Under the pieces are notes generated by a model, which was not told the origin of the DNA, ran no database searches, and saw only the letters and a list, made by a program, of their open reading frames with translations. A DNA stretch of 64,000 nt from Acidianus ambivalens (GTDB taxonomy: Archaea > Thermoproteota > Thermoprotei_A > Sulfolobales > Sulfolobaceae). Location: contig NZ_CP045482.1 of assembly GCF_009729015.1 (NCBI RefSeq), positions 248,001 through 312,000 on the forward strand, read 5' to 3'. The position numbers and the translations under genes were made by a program. Positions 60,537-64,000 of this stretch are shown here, piece by piece (the stretch's first letter is position 1; each line of letters begins with the position of its first letter).

Positions 60537-62408
60537 GTGTATGCTTTAGCAAAAGCAAAAGATGAACTAGCCAATTATCTTAGTAATGTACTTAATGTGG
60601 ATAAGGAGAAAGTTTTAAATAGTATTGAATATCCTGCAAAAGAGCAAATAGCAGATTTAGCCTTACCATTACCTTCAGTAACTAAGAAATTCGACATTGA
60701 GATTAAAGGAGAATACAACGGGAGGTTAATAAAAGAAGTTTGGAGAGATGGAGTATTCATTAATGCGAGGTTAAATGAAAAGGAGTTATTAAAGGAGATT
60801 TTTACGAATTTTTCTGAAAATTATGGAATAATTAAGACAGAAAGACCTTTAAGAATAGTGGTTGAACATACAAGTGCTAATCCCATTCATCCTTTGCATA
60901 TAGGGCATTTAAGAAATGCCATACTTGGAGATACTTTAGCCAGGATGCTCAAAGCTAGAGGACATGAAGTAAATGTTAGATTTTATGTAAATGATAGTGG
61001 AAGGCAGGTAGCTTTACTTATTTATGGCCTCTCAAAACTAGGATATCCAGATCCACCCAGTGGAGAGAAAAAAGACCAATGGTTAGGACTAATCTATGCA
61101 ATGACTAATGTTATCCTAGAAATTAAGAAAATAAATGAGGAACTAAAGAGCACAACCAACGATTCAGAATATAAGGAAAAAATAGCGAGAAGGGACGAGT
61201 TATTAATTTCAGCCTCTGAATTAAGTAAGAGAAATCAAGAATATTTTAACAAACTTTCTGATCAAATAATGAACGATAAAGATCCAGAAGGCGAAATTTC
61301 CAAAATAATAGAGAAGTATGAAAAAGGAGAAGAAGAGATAAAGAAGATAGTAAGAAAATACGTTGATTTTGCGTTAGAAGGATTTAGAGAAAGCTTGGAG
61401 AAATTGCATATAACTTTCGATAATTTCGATTATGAAAGTGATCTTTTATGGAATAATGATGTAAAATTAGTTTTAGATTTTGCATTAACCTCTATTGCTA
61501 AAATTAACTATAAGGGCACTGCAGCATTAGATTTACAAAATTATATTGACGACGATATTAGAAAGGAGATAAGAATTCCTAAAGGTTTAGAAATACCCCC
61601 GCTAGTCTTAATGAGATCTGATGGTACAACATTATATACAGTTAGGGACATAGCATACACTATTTATAAATTTAGACAATTTAACGCAGACGAGGTAATA
61701 AATGTAATAGCTGAACAGCAATCTGTACCGCAAATGCAATTAAGAGCTGCTTTATATATATTGGGATGGAAAAAATTTGCTATCAATTTGATTCATTTCT
61801 CATACGGAATGGTAACACTACAAGGAATGAAAATGAGCGGAAGGTTAGGTAAGTATATTTCGCTGGACGAGGTATACGATAAAGTAGCTGAAGTAGTTAA
61901 GGCAAAAATTGAGGAGAAAAAAGGAATATTGGAGAATCTTAATGAAATAGTTAATTCTGCTATAAGATATGCTATAATTTCAGTGTCCGCAAATAAGCCT
62001 GTATCGTTCGATGTAAAAAGAGTTGCAAATTTTGAAGAGAATAGCGGTCCTTATTTACAATATACATATGCTAGAGCTTACAACATATTATCTAAATCTA
62101 CAGAAAATCTAGATATTTCTAAAATAGACGAGAATGAGTTAAAGAATGAGAAAAGAACGCTTCTTTTAATGATAGCCAAATTCCCGGATATATTTATCAA
62201 TTCCGTAGATCATTTACAGCCTGAAGTTCTTACAGTATTTTTAAGAAGAGTTGCTGATGTATTTAATTCATGGTATGATAAAGAAAGAGTCCTACAAGAA
62301 CCAGACGAATCAAAGAGAATAACAAGATTATTTATTGTTAAAGGCGTAGAGACTGTATTAAGAAATGGGCTTAATACTTTAGGTATAGCTTCTTTAACTC
62401 GTATGTGA
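60537..62408 (+). CDS. argS: Arginine--tRNA ligase
   Basis: 623 residues from GTG 60537. An N-terminal additional domain precedes the class I HIGH-type motif ANPIHPLHIGHLRNA and NDSGRQVALL; KMSGRLGK stands for KMSKS. The C-terminal DALR-type anticodon domain carries ENSGPYLQYTYARA. Ten bases downstream lies tRNA-Arg, on the same strand. Confidence 0.95.
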   Translation: MYALAKAKDELANYLSNVLNVDKEKVLNSIEYPAKEQIADLALPLPSVTKKFDIEIKGEYNGRLIKEVWRDGVFINARLNEKELLKEIFTNFSENYGIIKTERPLRIVVEHTSANPIHPLHIGHLRNAILGDTLARMLKARGHEVNVRFYVNDSGRQVALLIYGLSKLGYPDPPSGEKKDQWLGLIYAMTNVILEIKKINEELKSTTNDSEYKEKIARRDELLISASELSKRNQEYFNKLSDQIMNDKDPEGEISKIIEKYEKGEEEIKKIVRKYVDFALEGFRESLEKLHITFDNFDYESDLLWNNDVKLVLDFALTSIAKINYKGTAALDLQNYIDDDIRKEIRIPKGLEIPPLVLMRSDGTTLYTVRDIAYTIYKFRQFNADEVINVIAEQQSVPQMQLRAALYILGWKKFAINLIHFSYGMVTLQGMKMSGRLGKYISLDEVYDKVAEVVKAKIEEKKGILENLNEIVNSAIRYAIISVSANKPVSFDVKRVANFEENSGPYLQYTYARAYNILSKSTENLDISKIDENELKNEKRTLLLMIAKFPDIFINSVDHLQPEVLTVFLRRVADVFNSWYDKERVLQEPDESKRITRLFIVKGVETVLRNGLNTLGIASLTRM

Positions 62409-62418
62409 AAAATATCTA

Positions 62419-62493
<75 letters not shown>

Positions 62494-62625
62494 TAACAAT
62501 TTCACAAATTGAAAGTTTTTCTCTATTAATGTAACGATAACGTGAGTAATGTATGAAGAAAAATTTCAGAGTATTAAATCTCATATATAAGAAAAATTAC
62601 ATACCTTTATAATAAAATAATACTT

Positions 62626-62823
62626 TCACATTTTCCTTATGTTTTGTTTTATCTTATTTATTAGATCTTCTGGTATTTGTGAAATTCCGTGAGCTGATTT
62701 GGCATGAACTCTAAGGATTTCTAGCAATTCTTCTTCGCTCGACGAACCTTTTACTTCAAATCCGCAATTCATTCCTATCGATTTGCATTCGAAATAATAC
62801 TTTTTCTTTGAAAATAGCTTCAT
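62626..62823 (-). CDS. DUF1059 small protein (single domain)
   Basis: 65 residues. DUF1059 pattern: FECKSIGMNCGFEVKGSS, EEELLEILRVHAKSAHG, then SQIPEDLINKIKQNIRK. Two Cys and His residues could bind metal. Divergent from the two-domain copy across about 80 bp. Function unknown. Confidence 0.8.
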   Translation of the reverse strand: MKLFSKKKYYFECKSIGMNCGFEVKGSSSEEELLEILRVHAKSAHGISQIPEDLINKIKQNIRKM

Positions 62824-62903
62824 AAGAATATAGGCACATTACTTGTATTAACGTATGTGTTAGAAATCTTCTAACTAATCCTTTTGTATTATTTCTCCTT
62901 AGT

Positions 62904-63266
62904 ATGCATATGAAATACACATTTAGTTGTGCAGATATAGGGATGAACTGTGGATTTGAAATAATAAATGCAGGAAGTGAAGAGGAGCTATTAGAAATGT
63001 TAAAAACTCATGCAAAGATGGATCACGGAATAACATCAATTCCACCAGAATTGATAGATAAGATAAAGAAAGCTATTAGAAAGTCTGGTAAATATTCATT
63101 TAGTTGTGCAGACATTGGAATGAATTGCGGATTTGAAATAATAGGAGCTTCAAGTGAAGATGAGTTACTTCAGCAATTGAGTATTCATGCAAGAATGAGT
63201 CATAAGATGAACAATATTCCTCAAGATACAATAAATGCTATAAAACAGAAAATAAAGGTAAGTTAA
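62904..63266 (+). CDS. DUF1059 protein, two tandem domains
   Basis: 120 residues. Two domains of about 56 residues, each with FSCADIGMNCGFEII .. EE/DELL .. HAKMDHG or HARMSHK and a closing IPPEL/IPQDT helix. An internal duplication of the single-domain type next door. The second domain has lost the final Gly after its His (SHKM). Confidence 0.8.
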   Translation: MHMKYTFSCADIGMNCGFEIINAGSEEELLEMLKTHAKMDHGITSIPPELIDKIKKAIRKSGKYSFSCADIGMNCGFEIIGASSEDELLQQLSIHARMSHKMNNIPQDTINAIKQKIKVS

Positions 63267-63359
63267 AACTAACACATTTTTTAGTCTTTTTCTTCTGTTT
63301 TCGTGGTCATACCTTTACTTGTCACCGTTATCTAATTAAATGTTAGAAAATAATATAAT

Positions 63360-64000
63360 ATGATAGCAATGCAAACTAGTACTGTAAGTTTATTATCGCT
63401 TAATAAGATTAAAGTGATAAAGAGAGACGGCAGAAAGGAGGAATTTAAGCTAGAGAAAATCTTAGTAAAAATAGGTTTTGTTCCTTCTGAAGTTATAGAC
63501 GGCATAGCTAACGATATAATTCAGAATTCTAAGGATAACACAATTGATACAAGAACAATCGCAGATATTGTAGAGAGGAATTTAATAGAAAATTCTTTGG
63601 AACATCCAGAATTAATGGATTTGGCAAAGAAATATGTTTTAGCAAGGATTTATAACCACGTTTATGGAAAGGGCAAATGGAAAGATTTTGACCCAAAGGA
63701 TCTTTTACTTACTTATAATGCACTCAAAGTTCTTGAGGCAAGATATTTACTAAAAGATCCTAATACCTTACGCTATATAGAAACTCCTCAAATGATGTTC
63801 AGGAGAGTTGCAAAGTACTTAGCTAGTGTAGAGCTCAAGTATGGAAAATCAGAGAGCGAAGTAAAAGCACTAGAGGAGAAATTCTACGAGATCATGAGTA
63901 ATCTTAGATTCTTACCTAATACTCCAACTTTAATGAACAGTGGAACCAGACTGGGAATTTTGTCAGCGTGCTTTGTAATTCCAGTTAGAGATTCAATGAC
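63360..64000 (+). CDS. Ribonucleotide reductase (class II-like), N-terminal part
   Basis: 213 codons before the right edge. ATG 63360 (or 63369) opens with an ATP-cone-type part (IKVIKRDGRKEEFKLEKILV), then YVLARIYNHVYGKGKW, and the start of the reductase fold with FLPNTPTLMNSG and LSACFV (an active-site Cys). This is the pattern of adenosylcobalamin-dependent ribonucleoside reductases, which make deoxynucleotides without a separate radical subunit. The C-terminus is out of the window. Confidence 0.88.
   Translation, partial: MIAMQTSTVSLLSLNKIKVIKRDGRKEEFKLEKILVKIGFVPSEVIDGIANDIIQNSKDNTIDTRTIADIVERNLIENSLEHPELMDLAKKYVLARIYNHVYGKGKWKDFDPKDLLLTYNALKVLEARYLLKDPNTLRYIETPQMMFRRVAKYLASVELKYGKSESEVKALEEKFYEIMSNLRFLPNTPTLMNSGTRLGILSACFVIPVRDSM

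Noticed and set aside
60484..60558. Longer start for the 64-residue protein next to argS
   Set aside because: It would overlap the argS start and adds a hydrophobic stretch unlike the rest of the protein.

Overview
The window is a stretch of chromosome from a thermoacidophilic crenarchaeon of the order Sulfolobales (Sulfolobus, Acidianus, Metallosphaera and relatives). This follows from the complete cdvA-cdvB-cdvC cell-division operon plus a fourth-type ESCRT-III paralogue, a WhiP-like replication initiator gene, an alpha-type thermosome subunit, an acylphosphatase very close to the S. solfataricus enzyme, a glycine cleavage system with split P protein, tRNA genes with short anticodon-loop introns, and low-GC genes started by ATG, GTG or TTG with GAGG/GGTG ribosome sites. 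I cannot name the species.

Layout. 1-1261: an unidentified partial gene, tRNA-Gln, an intron-bearing tRNA-Thr and a small helix-turn-helix protein. 1262-6300: a decaying accessory island between tRNA genes, holding frameshifted remnants of a membrane protein, two small-protein plus retropepsin-like protease pairs, an MFS transporter and other fragments; only a GNAT acetyltransferase looks intact. 6302-13694 (mostly minus strand): an intron-bearing tRNA-Met, a ribbon-helix-helix protein, sufC-sufB-sufD for Fe-S assembly, an AbrB-PhoU regulator, and gcvT-gcvH with a PAC2 and an Hsp20-like gene. 13731-19168: gcvPA-gcvPB on the other side of a 36-bp divergent promoter, a signal peptidase, enolase and small membrane or zinc-ribbon proteins. 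19218-21955: a probable C/D-box sRNA and the cdvABC operon. 22014-29900: topoisomerase I, rpoK, serine biosynthesis (serA and an aminotransferase), an 8-oxoguanine glycosylase, small overlapping unknown genes and a geranylgeranyl-reductase-like flavoprotein. 29983-39857: valS, aspC and the seven-gene trp operon (trpB2-A-D-F-E-G-C). 39907-46462: acylphosphatase, inositol-phosphate synthase, PEP synthase, cdvB2 and a UbiD-family decarboxylase. 46560-51948: thrC, aspartate kinase, asd, a PHP phosphoesterase and nreA. 51941-57355: argF, a DUF4443-like regulator, an NAD-kinase-like protein, whiP with its probable origin neighbourhood, and a gene for a TtuA-like protein that has lost its PP-loop. 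57461-64000: thermosome alpha, small unknowns, argS followed at once by tRNA-Arg, a divergent pair of DUF1059 genes, and the start of a ribonucleotide reductase.

Function. Most of the window is core housekeeping: amino-acid biosynthesis (Gly, Ser, Trp, Thr/Met/Lys branch, Arg), Fe-S assembly, cell division, replication initiation, repair, translation and protein folding. The most unusual points are the PP-loop-less TtuA-like protein, topA and ppsA reading frames that extend upstream of any usable in-frame start codon, the repeated four-cysteine module in small proteins near whiP, the exact 50-bp tandem duplication just upstream of whiP, and the decayed protease modules. I found no CRISPR array, intact insertion sequence or rRNA gene. 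No database search was possible; family names rest on motif recognition.
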